Assembly (NCBI GenBank): GCA_013288015.1
Contig: JABDCR010000004.1
Location: 21,087 to 85,086, forward strand
DNA: 64,000 nucleotides
Direction of reading: 5' to 3'
Origin: Bacteroidota bacterium
Lineage (GTDB): Bacteria; Bacteroidota; Bacteroidia; B-17B0; Aurantibacillaceae
The translations under genes and the position numbers were made by a program. Numbering within the stretch: the first letter of the stretch is position 1; every line of letters starts with the position of its first letter. Positions 27,930-39,300 of the stretch are shown in pieces. Under the pieces are notes generated by a model, which did not search any database, was not told where the DNA came from, and worked only from the letters and a program-made list of their open reading frames with translations.

Positions 27930-27961
27930 AAATACAGATTTCTCCCTCCGGTCGAAATGAC
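27930..27961. repeat. Half copy of palindromic element (copy E)
   Basis: aaatacagatttctccctccggtcgaaatgac. Confidence 0.7.
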
Positions 27962-28022
27962 AAAGCGTAATAAAATAGTGTTGAGGTTTGTTGTTGCATG
28001 GTTTCAAATCCAACGGAGCAGG
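27958..28022. repeat. Half copy of the 115-bp repeat
   Basis: gacaaagcgtaataaaatagtgttgaggtttgttgttgcatggtttcaaatccaacggagcagg. Confidence 0.85.
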
Positions 28023-28028
28023 CGGTAG

Positions 28029-28556
28029 TTAGTTCTGAAAATTTGGATCCCACCATTCTATTTTATTAATAATCCATTTGTTTTTAACGGGGTCCAGTTT
28101 TATATGAATTTTAATTGGGTCGGAATTGCCATGATATAATTGAGGCCTACTTACATATCCTTTATATGTGGCTCGCTGATAGAGTACTTCAATTGTTTTT
28201 TCTATTTTGTTTTTTTTTGATGACTTAATTTCATAGAAAAAACACATCTCTAAAGTAGTATCGTGTTTTAAAATTTTTAAAAACTCCTTCTCTGATTTAA
28301 TTGTATGATATTTTGCACAATTTATATTTACAGAACTATCTTTTGTTAATGCTGAACTATTTTCAATTTTAGCATAAACATCAAGGAAATTAATTTGTGC
28401 GTGCTTGCAATAAATAGAATCAAAAATAAAATCTGCATTAATTTTTTTTTGAGAGAAACAATATTGAACGAATATAAAAAGGACAATAAGAAATGTTATT
28501 TTCTTCATGATTTGAATATTATAAGATTGGCACGTCGTTCCTACTTGCAATGACAA
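28029..28556 (-). CDS. Hypothetical secreted protein
   Basis: In-frame start MKKITFLIVLFIFVQYCFSQ gives a signal peptide. Confidence 0.55.
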   Translation of the reverse strand: MSLQVGTTCQSYNIQIMKKITFLIVLFIFVQYCFSQKKINADFIFDSIYCKHAQINFLDVYAKIENSSALTKDSSVNINCAKYHTIKSEKEFLKILKHDTTLEMCFFYEIKSSKKNKIEKTIEVLYQRATYKGYVSRPQLYHGNSDPIKIHIKLDPVKNKWIINKIEWWDPNFQN

Positions 28557-28559
28557 GCA

Positions 28560-31500
28560 CTACATATTCCTTCTATACTGTCCGCCTACTTCAAATAAAG
28601 CATGGGTAATTTGCCCCAGGCTGCAATATTTTACGGTTTCCATTAAGGAGTTAAAAATGTTTCCGTTTTGTACTGCAACGTGTTGTATCTCTTTCAGTTT
28701 TTCTTTACCGGTAGTGCCTGCGTTTTTCCAAAGGGTTTGCACGGTTTGTATTTGAAACTCTTTTTCCTCTTCGGTACTGCGTATAACTTCTTTCGGTATA
28801 ATGGTTGGCGAACCTTTGCTCGATAAAAATGTATTTACTCCCACAATAGGATACTCGCCCGTGTGTTTCAAGGTTTCGTAATACAAACTCTCTTCCTGTA
28901 TTTTGCCGCGTTGGTACATGGTTTCCATAGCGCCTAAAACACCGCCACGTTCGCTTATACGGTCAAATTCGGTTAGCACGGCTTCTTCTACCAAGTTGGT
29001 AAGTTCCTCTATTATAAACGAACCCTGTAACGGGTTTTCGTTTTTAGCCAAGCCTAATTCTTTATTAATAATTAATTGTATAGCCATTGCACGGCGCACA
29101 CTCTCTTCGGTTGGGGTTGTAATGGCTTCATCATACGCGTTTGTGTGTAATGAATTACAATTATCATAAATGGCATACAGTGCTTGCAGCGTAGTACGTA
29201 TATCGTTAAAGTCAATTTCTTGCGCGTGTAAACTTCTGCCACTTGTTTGTATATGGTACTTCAACATTTGCGAACGCTCGTTTCCGCCGTATTTAAATTT
29301 CATGGCCTTAGCCCAAATTTTACGAGCCACTCTACCAATTACACTATACTCTGGGTCGATGCCATTACTAAAAAAGAAAGATAAGTTAGGCGCAAAATCA
29401 TCTATGTGCATGCCACGGCTTAAATAATACTCAACAAACGTAAAGCCATTTGCAATGGTAAAGGCAAGTTGTGATATAGGATTAGCACCTGCTTCGGCAA
29501 TGTGGTAACCCGATATTGAAACCGAATAAAAATTACGGACTTTGTTATCAATAAAATATTGTTGCACATCGCCCATAACACGTAACGAAAACTCGGTGCT
29601 GAAAATGCAGGTGTTTTGTGCCTGGTCTTCTTTTAAAATATCGGCTTGCACGGTACCGCGTACTTGTGCCAGTGTATCTACTTTAATTTTTTCGTACACA
29701 TCTTTAGGTAAAACCATATCGCCTGTTACACCAAGCAACATTAAACCTAAACCATCATTTCCCTCAGGTAAAGCACCGTTATATTTTGGGCGCGCTATGC
29801 CTTTTGTTTTGTAAATGGCATCAATTTTCTTTTCGGTTTCTTTTTCTAAACCGTTTTTCTTAATGTAGATTTCGCATTGCTGGTCTATGGCGGCATTCAT
29901 AAAAAATGCTGCTATAATTGCTGCCGGACCATTAATGGTCATAGATACCGAAGTTTTTGGGTCGGCTAAATTAAAACCGCTATATAATTTCTTCGCATCA
30001 TCTAAACAGCAAACACTAACACCGCTGTTACCCACCTTGCCATAAATATCGGGGCGGTAATCTGGGTCTTGCCCATATAAAGTAACACTATCAAATGCTG
30101 TACTTAAACGTGCAGCAGGCAAACCTTTACTTACATAATGAAAACGTTTGTTGGTTCTCTCGGGCCCACCCTCGCCGGCAAACATACGTGCAGGGTCTTC
30201 GCCTTCGCGCTTAAACGGATAAATGCCCGCAGCGTAAGGAAATTCCCCGGGAAAATTTTCGGTTAAATTCCATTTCAACACATCGCCCCACGAACGGAAT
30301 TGTGGCACAGCAATTTTTGAAATTTGTGTGTGCGATAAACTTTCGTAATGCGTTTTAATTTTAATTTCTTTATCGCGTACTTTAAAAACATAGTACTCGT
30401 TGGTATATTGTTTTTTGCGGTCTTCCCAAGTATCCAGTAATTTTTTGTTGTGCCCGTCTAAATCAAGTGCAATGGTTTCGTATTCTTCTTCTAAAGATTT
30501 AATCAGTCTATCTCTATCAGCCATTTTACTATCGCGCAACGTATCAATGGTTTTACGAATGCCGTAAAGTTTCTCTGCAATATCGGATTGCAGATTGGCT
30601 TTTTTATCGTAAGCGCGGTTGTTTTCTGATATCTCACTTAAGTAACGCGTGCGGGCAGGAGGGATGATGTAAATTTTTTCGCTCATCTCGTTTGTAATCA
30701 CAAAATTCGATTTTAAATCGGCTCCTGTGCGTTCAACCATTTTATCCATTACCGCTTTGTACAGGCGGTTCATGCCAGGGTCGTTAAACTGAGATGCAAT
30801 GGTGCCGTAAACAGGTAAAGCATCATCACTTGCATCCCACAAATTATGATTGCGTTTGTATTGTTTCTTCACATCACGTATTGCATCAAGTGCGCCACGT
30901 TTATCAAATTTGTTTAAAGCAATAACATCGGCAAACTCAATCATGTCAATTTTTTCTAACTGAGTAGCTGCACCGTATTCGGGTGTCATCACATACAAGC
31001 TCATGTTACTGTGCTCGGTAATTTCGGTATCGCTTTGCCCAATGCCCGCAGTTTCTAAAATAACCAAATCAAAGTTAGATGCCTTTAAAATATCTACCGC
31101 ATCTTTCACATATTTAGATAATGCTAAGTTACTTTGGCGAGTTGCCATACTACGCATAAAAACACGGTCGTTGCGAATGGCATTCATACGGATTCTATCG
31201 CCCAATAAAGCACCGCCTGTTTTGCGTTTACTTGGGTCAACCGAAATAATGCCTAAGGTTTTTGTTGGGAAATCAATTAAAAAACGACGCACCAATTCAT
31301 CAACCAACGATGATTTACCTGCACCACCCGTACCCGTTATACCCAACACAGGTGTTTTAGATTTGCTTGCCTGCTCGTGAATTTTTTTAAGCATGGCTGC
31401 ATTTTCTTCGCCATGATTTTCGGCCGCAGAAATTAAACGTGCGATGGATTTATGATCTCTTTCTTGTAAATGAGCAACCTCTCCGTTTAATTTAATACTT

Positions 31501-31949
31501 GGGTCGTAGTCTGATTGCTGAAGCAAATCGTTTATCATGCCTTGCAAACCAAGCGCACGTCCATCATCCGGACTATAAATTCTGGTAATGCCGTATTTGT
31601 GTAACTCTTCAATCTCGGTTGGTAAAATAACACCGCCACCGCCGCCAAATATTTTAATGTGCGAGCAACCGCGTTCTTTCAACAAATCGTACATGTATTT
31701 AAAATACTCTACGTGTCCGCCCTGGTAGCTGGTAATGGCAATGGCATTGGCATCCTCTTGTATGGCGCAGTTAACCACATCTTGTACCGAGCGGTCGTGC
31801 CCCAAATGTATAACCTCGGTACCGCTGCCCTGCATAATACGGCGCATAATATTAATGGCTGCATCGTGCCCGTCAAAAAGTGCTGCTGCGGTAACAATGC
31901 GTATTTTATGTTTTGCCTGATACGGTTTTGCTTCAATCATCATAGTCAA
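28560..31949 (-). CDS. icmF: Fused isobutyryl-CoA mutase (B12-binding + MeaB-like GTPase + mutase)
   Basis: [32 protein letters not shown]12-binding; [18 protein letters not shown] domain; mutase [26 protein letters not shown]. Confidence 0.93.
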   Translation of the reverse strand: MTMMIEAKPYQAKHKIRIVTAAALFDGHDAAINIMRRIMQGSGTEVIHLGHDRSVQDVVNCAIQEDANAIAITSYQGGHVEYFKYMYDLLKERGCSHIKIFGGGGGVILPTEIEELHKYGITRIYSPDDGRALGLQGMINDLLQQSDYDPSIKLNGEVAHLQERDHKSIARLISAAENHGEENAAMLKKIHEQASKSKTPVLGITGTGGAGKSSLVDELVRRFLIDFPTKTLGIISVDPSKRKTGGALLGDRIRMNAIRNDRVFMRSMATRQSNLALSKYVKDAVDILKASNFDLVILETAGIGQSDTEITEHSNMSLYVMTPEYGAATQLEKIDMIEFADVIALNKFDKRGALDAIRDVKKQYKRNHNLWDASDDALPVYGTIASQFNDPGMNRLYKAVMDKMVERTGADLKSNFVITNEMSEKIYIIPPARTRYLSEISENNRAYDKKANLQSDIAEKLYGIRKTIDTLRDSKMADRDRLIKSLEEEYETIALDLDGHNKKLLDTWEDRKKQYTNEYYVFKVRDKEIKIKTHYESLSHTQISKIAVPQFRSWGDVLKWNLTENFPGEFPYAAGIYPFKREGEDPARMFAGEGGPERTNKRFHYVSKGLPAARLSTAFDSVTLYGQDPDYRPDIYGKVGNSGVSVCCLDDAKKLYSGFNLADPKTSVSMTINGPAAIIAAFFMNAAIDQQCEIYIKKNGLEKETEKKIDAIYKTKGIARPKYNGALPEGNDGLGLMLLGVTGDMVLPKDVYEKIKVDTLAQVRGTVQADILKEDQAQNTCIFSTEFSLRVMGDVQQYFIDNKVRNFYSVSISGYHIAEAGANPISQLAFTIANGFTFVEYYLSRGMHIDDFAPNLSFFFSNGIDPEYSVIGRVARKIWAKAMKFKYGGNERSQMLKYHIQTSGRSLHAQEIDFNDIRTTLQALYAIYDNCNSLHTNAYDEAITTPTEESVRRAMAIQLIINKELGLAKNENPLQGSFIIEELTNLVEEAVLTEFDRISERGGVLGAMETMYQRGKIQEESLYYETLKHTGEYPIVGVNTFLSSKGSPTIIPKEVIRSTEEEKEFQIQTVQTLWKNAGTTGKEKLKEIQHVAVQNGNIFNSLMETVKYCSLGQITHALFEVGGQYRRNM

Positions 31950-32069
31950 TGAAATTTCGTGAGCGGCTAATTTACGAATTTTAGGCTGCCGAAATATTTG
32001 ATTTAGACCAATTTTTATTTGTTAAACTCTTTTGAATAGTAATTACTTTTGGCGTAATTGCCCTAACTA

Positions 32070-33119
32070 ATGAGCTGCCTGAAAAAAATTATATTATTTG
32101 TTTTATTTTTTAGAATAAGCGTTTATGCTCAGTTACCACCCATACGGGTTTATATTTTGGCAGGGCAATCAAATATGAGCGGTACACAAAACCCTTTGGT
32201 TAGTCAGTTACCGGCGAGTTTAAAAGATACATTACCAAATGTACTTATAAAGGTTGGCGGCGATAATGTGTATAATTGGCAAACCTTGCGCCCCGGATTA
32301 GGTTCGCAGCCAACTAATTTTGGACCCGAAATAACTTTTGGGCACGATGCTTCAACTTATTTTAACGGCGATAAAATAGCCATCATTAAATATTCGTACG
32401 GTGGCACTACATTAAATGAAGATTGGCGTCCGCCTTCAGTGGGCGGAACAACAGGCTGGTTATACAAAAATTTTATAAGAGATTTAACCAAGTACTTAGA
32501 TACACTTGCTTATACTAACACTGTTCAAATAATGGGCATGTGTTGGATGCAAGGCGAGTATGATGCCAGAGATAACGGCAAGGCATTTAACTACCAAGCA
32601 AACCTTGTCGGTTTTATAACAGATGTACGCGATACATTAAATTTACCTAGGCTGCCTTTTGCTATTGGCATGATTGATAATACATTTGGTTGGACGTATA
32701 ATGCAATAGTAAGACAAGCCGAAATAAACGTAGCAAAAAATACGGATGCTACAAGTGTTTTTGATACGCATGGTTTGGGCACAGATGGGGTTCATTACAA
32801 TACACAAGGGCAAATAGAGTTAGGGCACTTTTTCTTTAATTCGGTAAACAGTTTATACAGCATTTGGCAAGCGGCAAGTAATGGTACGGTAAATGTTTTT
32901 CCTAATCCTACTAATCACAGCTTTGAAGTTTCGTATGCCGATGTTCCGGCAGATTACAGTTATAAAATTACCGATAAAAAAGGCGCTGAGGTTCAGTCGG
33001 GGCAACTGTATTCGGGTTATCAAATAGATGTATCGTTGCTTAGTTCGGGCACCTATTTTATTACCCTTACAATTAATGGCACCAACATCACAGTAAAAAA
33101 AAAACTCATAAAAATTTAA
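32070..33119 (+). CDS. SASA-type carbohydrate esterase / sialate O-acetylesterase-like, T9SS type A tail
   Basis: VYILAGQSNMSGTQ (SGNH block), WMQGEYDA, DGVHYNTQGQIELG; VFPNPTNHSFEVSY tail. Confidence 0.88.
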   Translation: MSCLKKIILFVLFFRISVYAQLPPIRVYILAGQSNMSGTQNPLVSQLPASLKDTLPNVLIKVGGDNVYNWQTLRPGLGSQPTNFGPEITFGHDASTYFNGDKIAIIKYSYGGTTLNEDWRPPSVGGTTGWLYKNFIRDLTKYLDTLAYTNTVQIMGMCWMQGEYDARDNGKAFNYQANLVGFITDVRDTLNLPRLPFAIGMIDNTFGWTYNAIVRQAEINVAKNTDATSVFDTHGLGTDGVHYNTQGQIELGHFFFNSVNSLYSIWQAASNGTVNVFPNPTNHSFEVSYADVPADYSYKITDKKGAEVQSGQLYSGYQIDVSLLSSGTYFITLTINGTNITVKKKLIKI

Positions 33120-33250
33120 AAGGGGGCAGTACTAAAAGTGTTTTGTTTGGTCGTTATCCTAAGTAAAGCACAAGTAATTATCAGGTGTTTTATTTAAGTA
33201 GGAATTGTAATTTACTTTTTATATATTTGGTTATATTAAACACCAAACTC

Positions 33251-34786
33251 ATGAAAAAAATATTACTTTCCATCCTAATTATATTTTCTTTTGTTGCTGT
33301 AAAAGCACAATACAAAAATTATGGCGATAATTTAACTGATTTAAAAAAGCAAGGCAAGCTAACGGGCAAAGAACGCATTTACAATCCCAATGCAACAAAG
33401 CATTTGCAAATAACTAAATCAATAAATCAGGTAGCAAAAAATGGCTCGCATAATAATGCAACTATGGGTGTAACATCTACCCAATGTAATTGTTGGATAC
33501 CAAAAGATACTTCTTTTCATACGGTTCCGTTTGATGGCAGTGGTGCAAGTGGACCACCAACTCCCGGAGATCCTAATTATGCAAACGATGATTGGTCTAC
33601 TTATGGTATAACATTACCATTTAATTTTTGTTTATACGGAGATACTGTGGGAATTGATTCAACGCATCAATTATTTATAAATAACAATGGTAACATTTCT
33701 TTTGGCGCACCTTATTCTGATTTTACAGCAGTTCCTTTTCCAAGTGCTCAATATAATATGATAGCTCCTTTTTGGGGGGATGTAGATACAAGAGGTGCTG
33801 GCAGTGGATATGTTTATTATCAATTAACTTCAACTCATTTAATTATTCAGTGGGATAGTGTTGGCTATTTTATGGAACATGATGATAAAAGCAATACATT
33901 TCAATTAATTATTACAGATGGAACGGATCCACTTTTACCGGTAGGATATAACATTTCTTTTTGTTATGGCGATATGCAATGGACAACAGGAGACGCATCT
34001 AGCGGAGTTTTAGGTTTTAGAGGTTTTCCTGCTACAGTGGGTATAAATAAAGGAGATGGAATAAATTATTTTCAATTGAGTTTATTTGATACTGCCGGTA
34101 CTGCTTATACAAACCCTACCGGAACTCCGGCAAGTGGAGTTGATTGGTTAGATTACAGGTCATTTTTGTTTAACTCTTGCGGTACAAGCAACAATTTACC
34201 TCCGCTTTCAATTAGTAACGACTCTACTGTGTGTGATACAATGAATGTTTATGTAGTAGGCGATACACTTATTATACAACGCCTTAGTTTTATTCCGCCC
34301 GAGGCAAATCAATTTACAACCATAGCGGCGGCATCACCTGATTTAGGCTCTAATTTTTCTGTCATAAATTCAAATTCGGGCGTAGTAGCTTCTTTAACTT
34401 TTAGAGTAAGCAGCAATGGTTTAACCCTGGGTAATTATTATCACATAACTGCAACCAGTACAGATAATGGTACACCTGCTTTAAGCACTACCATGAATTA
34501 CGTGGTTCATGTATTAGATTCTTCAAGCGCTGTTACAGGCATTAAAACAATAAATGACAAACAAATTTCAATTTATCCTAACCCAAACAACGGCAATTTT
34601 GTGATAGAAACAAATAACACAAAACAATTTATGCAGGTATACGATGTAACAGGCAAAGTTGTTTTAAGTCAAACTATAACAGGTAAAGCAACTATAGATG
34701 CCAGCAACTTAAGCGAAGGTGTTTATAACGTTAGTCTTACAAGTAGCAAAGGTGTTGTAAATAAACGATTGGTTATTGTAAGGTAA
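33251..34786 (+). CDS. Nidogen-like (NIDO) domain secreted protein with T9SS type A tail
   Basis: Signal peptide MKKILLSILIIFSFVAVKAQ; NNNGNISFGAPYSDFTAVPFPSAQYNMIAPFWGDVDTRG; SIYPNPNNGNFVIETN...VNKRLVIVR. Confidence 0.82.
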   Translation: MKKILLSILIIFSFVAVKAQYKNYGDNLTDLKKQGKLTGKERIYNPNATKHLQITKSINQVAKNGSHNNATMGVTSTQCNCWIPKDTSFHTVPFDGSGASGPPTPGDPNYANDDWSTYGITLPFNFCLYGDTVGIDSTHQLFINNNGNISFGAPYSDFTAVPFPSAQYNMIAPFWGDVDTRGAGSGYVYYQLTSTHLIIQWDSVGYFMEHDDKSNTFQLIITDGTDPLLPVGYNISFCYGDMQWTTGDASSGVLGFRGFPATVGINKGDGINYFQLSLFDTAGTAYTNPTGTPASGVDWLDYRSFLFNSCGTSNNLPPLSISNDSTVCDTMNVYVVGDTLIIQRLSFIPPEANQFTTIAAASPDLGSNFSVINSNSGVVASLTFRVSSNGLTLGNYYHITATSTDNGTPALSTTMNYVVHVLDSSSAVTGIKTINDKQISIYPNPNNGNFVIETNNTKQFMQVYDVTGKVVLSQTITGKATIDASNLSEGVYNVSLTSSKGVVNKRLVIVR

Positions 34787-34920
34787 TTTGTGCCATTTTA
34801 ATGAATAAATAAGGCTTTTAGCCTTGCATGCAAGCTTGTGGTTAAATCTTTTTACTTATTTCGTTAAAACTTCAAATCGGTTTAAGAGTTTTTTTGTATT
34901 ATAGCTTAAAATTTGCTTGT

Positions 34921-36336
34921 ATGAAGAAACTGAACTTTTCGTTGCATAATATATATATAGCACTTAGCACCTTTTGTTTTTTAATTTCACAAAATATATT
35001 TGCCCGTGCCGGTGGCGGAGGTGGTCATAGTGGTGGAGGTGGCCATAGCGGCGGTGGCGGCGGATACAGCGGCGGTAGTGGTTTTTATAGCACCGGCAGT
35101 GGGGGTGGCGGAAGTTTAAGTACAGGCACTATTGTTATCATTATTATTGCAGTAGTAATTTATTTATATCTTAAAAAAAGCGGCAAACTGGGTGGCATTA
35201 CAGGCGGAGATGATGATGGCGATGATGTAGTACAAAGCATGCCCGATAAACCATTACCCGAAGGATTAGATAAAGAAAAAATAAAATCTTCTTTTTTAAG
35301 CATACAAGATGCATGGCAGAAAAAAGAATTGAAAAACGTGCGCAAGTGGGTTTCTGATGGGGTGTATCAGCGTTTTAATGCGCAGTTTGCCATGATGAAC
35401 AAACTATCGCAGGTAAATAAGTTAATTAATATAAAAGTAGATGGCATTAAACTTGCCAATGCAGGTGTTGATGGTCATTATCAAACTGCCGATGTAGCGG
35501 TTAGTTTTACTATGGATGATGAATTTATAAGCGACAAATATCCTTCATTCAACCAAAAATTCAGAGGCGAAAGTGCCATGGAGTACTGGACGTTTATAAA
35601 ACGTAACGATGCGCAACAAAATAAAAATTTATATAACGATAATAATTGCCCTAATTGTGGTGCTACGTTTGATGTGAGCATGGGTGAGATTAGTCGTTGC
35701 AGTGCTTGTGGCACACTTACTAATAATGCTAGTTACGATTGGGTGTTAAGCGAAATTACACAAGAAGATGATTATAACGGTGGTACCAATTTTGGAAGAT
35801 TAGCGGAGTTACAAGCGCTCACCAAAAACGATAATTTATTTTCGGTACAGCGTATAGAAGATGTAGCATCTAATGTGTTTATGCAAACAATGGAAGTTCT
35901 ATCGGGCGCACCCGAAAAAAAATTAACTCGTTTTGCCGATACAGAAACCACTCAAAATATTTTAGCGCATAAAAAGGAGTTGGGCAATTTTATATTCGAC
36001 CGTTTATATTTAAACGATGTTGATTTGGTAGACTTTAATACAAACAACGAACGATTGAATTTAATTTTCTCGTTAAAAGCAACCTACCAACGTGTACAAG
36101 CCGGAGAGAAACTAAAATTGATAGATAACGATATGGTTACAAAGCATTATGCCATCGTACTATCTAAAAACATAAGAGCCCTGCAAACTGCCGAAAAAGA
36201 AACTGTATTTAGTTACGAGTGCGCAAATTGTGGTGCACCTTTTACCGATACTACTAATGATGTTTGCCCTTATTGCAGTGCTGCCATTATTGACTTTAAT
36301 CGTAATTGGGTGCTTACATTTTTTAAAATGAATTAA
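34921..36336 (+). CDS. Tim44-like domain protein with Gly/His/Ser-rich N-terminus and zinc ribbons
   Basis: GGGGHSGGGGHSGGGGGYSGG + TM + Tim44-like region + CPNCGATFDVSMGEISRCSACG and CANCGAPFTDTTNDVCPYCSA. Confidence 0.75.
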   Translation: MKKLNFSLHNIYIALSTFCFLISQNIFARAGGGGGHSGGGGHSGGGGGYSGGSGFYSTGSGGGGSLSTGTIVIIIIAVVIYLYLKKSGKLGGITGGDDDGDDVVQSMPDKPLPEGLDKEKIKSSFLSIQDAWQKKELKNVRKWVSDGVYQRFNAQFAMMNKLSQVNKLINIKVDGIKLANAGVDGHYQTADVAVSFTMDDEFISDKYPSFNQKFRGESAMEYWTFIKRNDAQQNKNLYNDNNCPNCGATFDVSMGEISRCSACGTLTNNASYDWVLSEITQEDDYNGGTNFGRLAELQALTKNDNLFSVQRIEDVASNVFMQTMEVLSGAPEKKLTRFADTETTQNILAHKKELGNFIFDRLYLNDVDLVDFNTNNERLNLIFSLKATYQRVQAGEKLKLIDNDMVTKHYAIVLSKNIRALQTAEKETVFSYECANCGAPFTDTTNDVCPYCSAAIIDFNRNWVLTFFKMN

Positions 36337-36370
36337 TGATAACTTTAAAACTTTATTTAATTAAAACAGC

Positions 36371-39300
36371 ATGAAAAAAATACTACTTGTTACTCTAATC
36401 ACTTTGTCTTTTATTTCGGTAAAAGCGCAGTATAAACACATTGGTGATAGTTTGTGTAAATTAAAACAACAGGGTAAACTAACCGGAGACGAGCAGTTTT
36501 ATAATCCTAACGGTACTAAAACCCTGCACCTTTCAACTTTAGTTAATTCAAAAAAAGGTTCGCATAATAATAGTACTATGTCGTCTTCAACAGCATGTAA
36601 TTGCTGGATACCGCGAGATTCATCGTTTCATGTTGTACCATTAGATGGTAGCGGTTCAAGCACGGGGCCAGGTGTGCCTCCAAATTACGCTAACGATGAT
36701 TGGTCGACTAATGGCATTACACTGCCATTTAACTTTTGTTTTTATGGTGCACCGGCCGGAAATGCAAGTAATCAATTGTATATTAATAATAACGGAAACA
36801 TATCTTTTGGCGCACCTTATTCAACATTTTCGGCAGTTGCTTTTCCAAGTAATCAGTATACAATGGTTGCGCCATTTTGGAGTGATGTTGATACCGATGG
36901 ACCTAATAGCAGATATGTTTGGTATAAAATGACTTCAACTTATTTAATTATTCAGTGGGATAGTGTTGGTTATTATATGGCACATGATGATAAATTAAAC
37001 ACCTATCAATTAATTATTACAGATGGAAACGACCCAATTTTACCTGCTGGAAATAATATTTCATTTTGTTATGGCGATATGCAATGGACTACCGGTGATG
37101 CTTCTGGCGGAACTAATGGTTTTGGTGGAACACCTGCAACAGTTGGGATAAATAAAGGTGACGGTACCACTTATTTTCAATTAAGTCTGTTTGATAATTC
37201 TGGAAGCACTTTTACTAACCCAAGCGGAACTCCTACTGCAAGTGGTGTTAATTGGCTTGATTATAAATCTTTTTATTTTAATTCTTGTGGCTCAGGTGGC
37301 AACATTGCCCCATTACCTACAAGTGGTTTATCTCCTTGCGGACAAGATACTTTAAAGATTTGTGCCGTAGGCGATACACTTCTTCAAACGGTTAGTTTTA
37401 CCGGACCAGAGCCTGCCCAATCTGTTAGCGTAACTGCATCGGGTGGTGGAGCATTAGCCGGACATTTTTCGGTTGTAAATTCAACACCGGGCACAACGGC
37501 ATCTTTAACTTTTATGGTAAATAGTGCCGGTTTAACTCCCGGTTTTTATACCGTAACTGTAACGGGAACAGATAATGGTACACCTGTTTTAAGTACAACA
37601 TTAACCTATATCATTAATATATTAAATGCACCTATTCCAAGCCCGGCAATAACGGTAAGCCCTGCAATAACTTGCGGTACCGCGCCTCCGCTTATCACCT
37701 TAACCAATAGTAGTAGTTATGATAGTTATACTTGGAGCACGGGCGCAACAACTTTTACTACCAGTGTGGCTGTTACAACTACGGTACAAGTAACTGTTAC
37801 AAAAAACGGTTGTTCAAAAACCGGCTCGGTGGTAGCGCAAATTTATCCGGTTCCAAGCCCTGTAGTTAATGGGGCTTTAAATATTTGTCCACCAAGTGTA
37901 AATACAGTACTGTCTGTAAATCAGCCTGTAATGGGCGGAACGGCTCCATTTACCTATAATTGGGATGCTGGTGCTTCTACAACTTTTACATTAACTGCAG
38001 CACCCGGCACACATTCGGTTATGGTAACCGATGCGCATGGTTGTAAAGATTCGGTATCGGTAACTGTTACCACAAACACAGCAACGGCAAATCCGGTAAC
38101 CATATCATCGGCAGGTAGTTTGTGTGCAGGTAGCATAGTTCTTTCTTCATCTATTACAAATGCAACATCTTATTTATGGCAACCCGGTGGCGGAACTGCT
38201 TCTACATATACAGTAAGTGCACCTGGTACATATAGTTTATCGGTAGCTATAAACGGATGTAGTTCATCAACCACATATACGTTAGCTAATCCGGTAACAC
38301 CTACTCTAACCGTTTTAGGTGACACATCTATTTGTGCAGGATCGAGCACAACACTTACAGTAAGTGCAACTCCCGCAGGAGTATATACATATACTTGGTC
38401 AAACGGAGCTACACCTATGGGAAATGGCACAACGCAAATAATAAACACAACAGGAAATTTATATAATGTAATAGGTGTAAACAGTAGTACGCAATGCAAA
38501 AGCATTTTAACATTTACCATAAATAATTATAATAATCCAACAGTATCTATTAATGGAAATAGTACCATGTGTGCTGCTGTACCTCATGATTTATTAACGG
38601 CTGTTCCTGTTGGTGCAAATGGTCCATATACTTATTCTTGGTCGCCGGGGGCAACGGTTACAACACAAACAAATAGCGTTACAAGTCCTCATACATATAG
38701 TGTTGTAGTTACCGATAGTAAAGGTTGTAAAGCAAGCGCGCAGTTTGTAGTTAAATTAAGTAACCCTTCGTTGCATATGCTGCCTTATTATATCTGTCCA
38801 AATCAATCAACCATTATGCATGCACATGGTTCGGGAACTCCCCCTCTTACTTATGTATGGTATCCTGGACCAATAACAGGGTCGTCTTACACAACTTCAA
38901 CAGCGGGTAATTATGCAGTTGTTATGACCGATTTTTATGGTTGTAAAGATTCGGTTACAGTTAACGTGATTCAAAACCCTAAGCCTCAGGCAAACTTTAC
39001 CTATAGTCCGGCAACTCCTGAAGATAACACGCCTGTAGGTTTTTCTAATACATCAACTATAGTCACACCCGATTCGATAGCATGGGATATGTGGAATTTT
39101 GGTGATGGCAATAACGATACTGTTTCGTCTATCCAAAACCCAGTGCACACATATACCGTTGGTGGAACTTATCCTGTTACTTTAATTGTAGCAAGCAAAG
39201 AAGGTTGTTTAGATACTATTGTGAAAAATGTAGTTATTCAGTTTGCCATTATCGCTCCAAATATTATTACTCCTAACGGAGATGGATTAAACGAATTTTT

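Noticed and set aside
28528-28554. ggcacgtcgttcctacttgcaatgac as another palindromic-element copy
   Set aside because: Only a weak, one-armed resemblance; insufficient to call.
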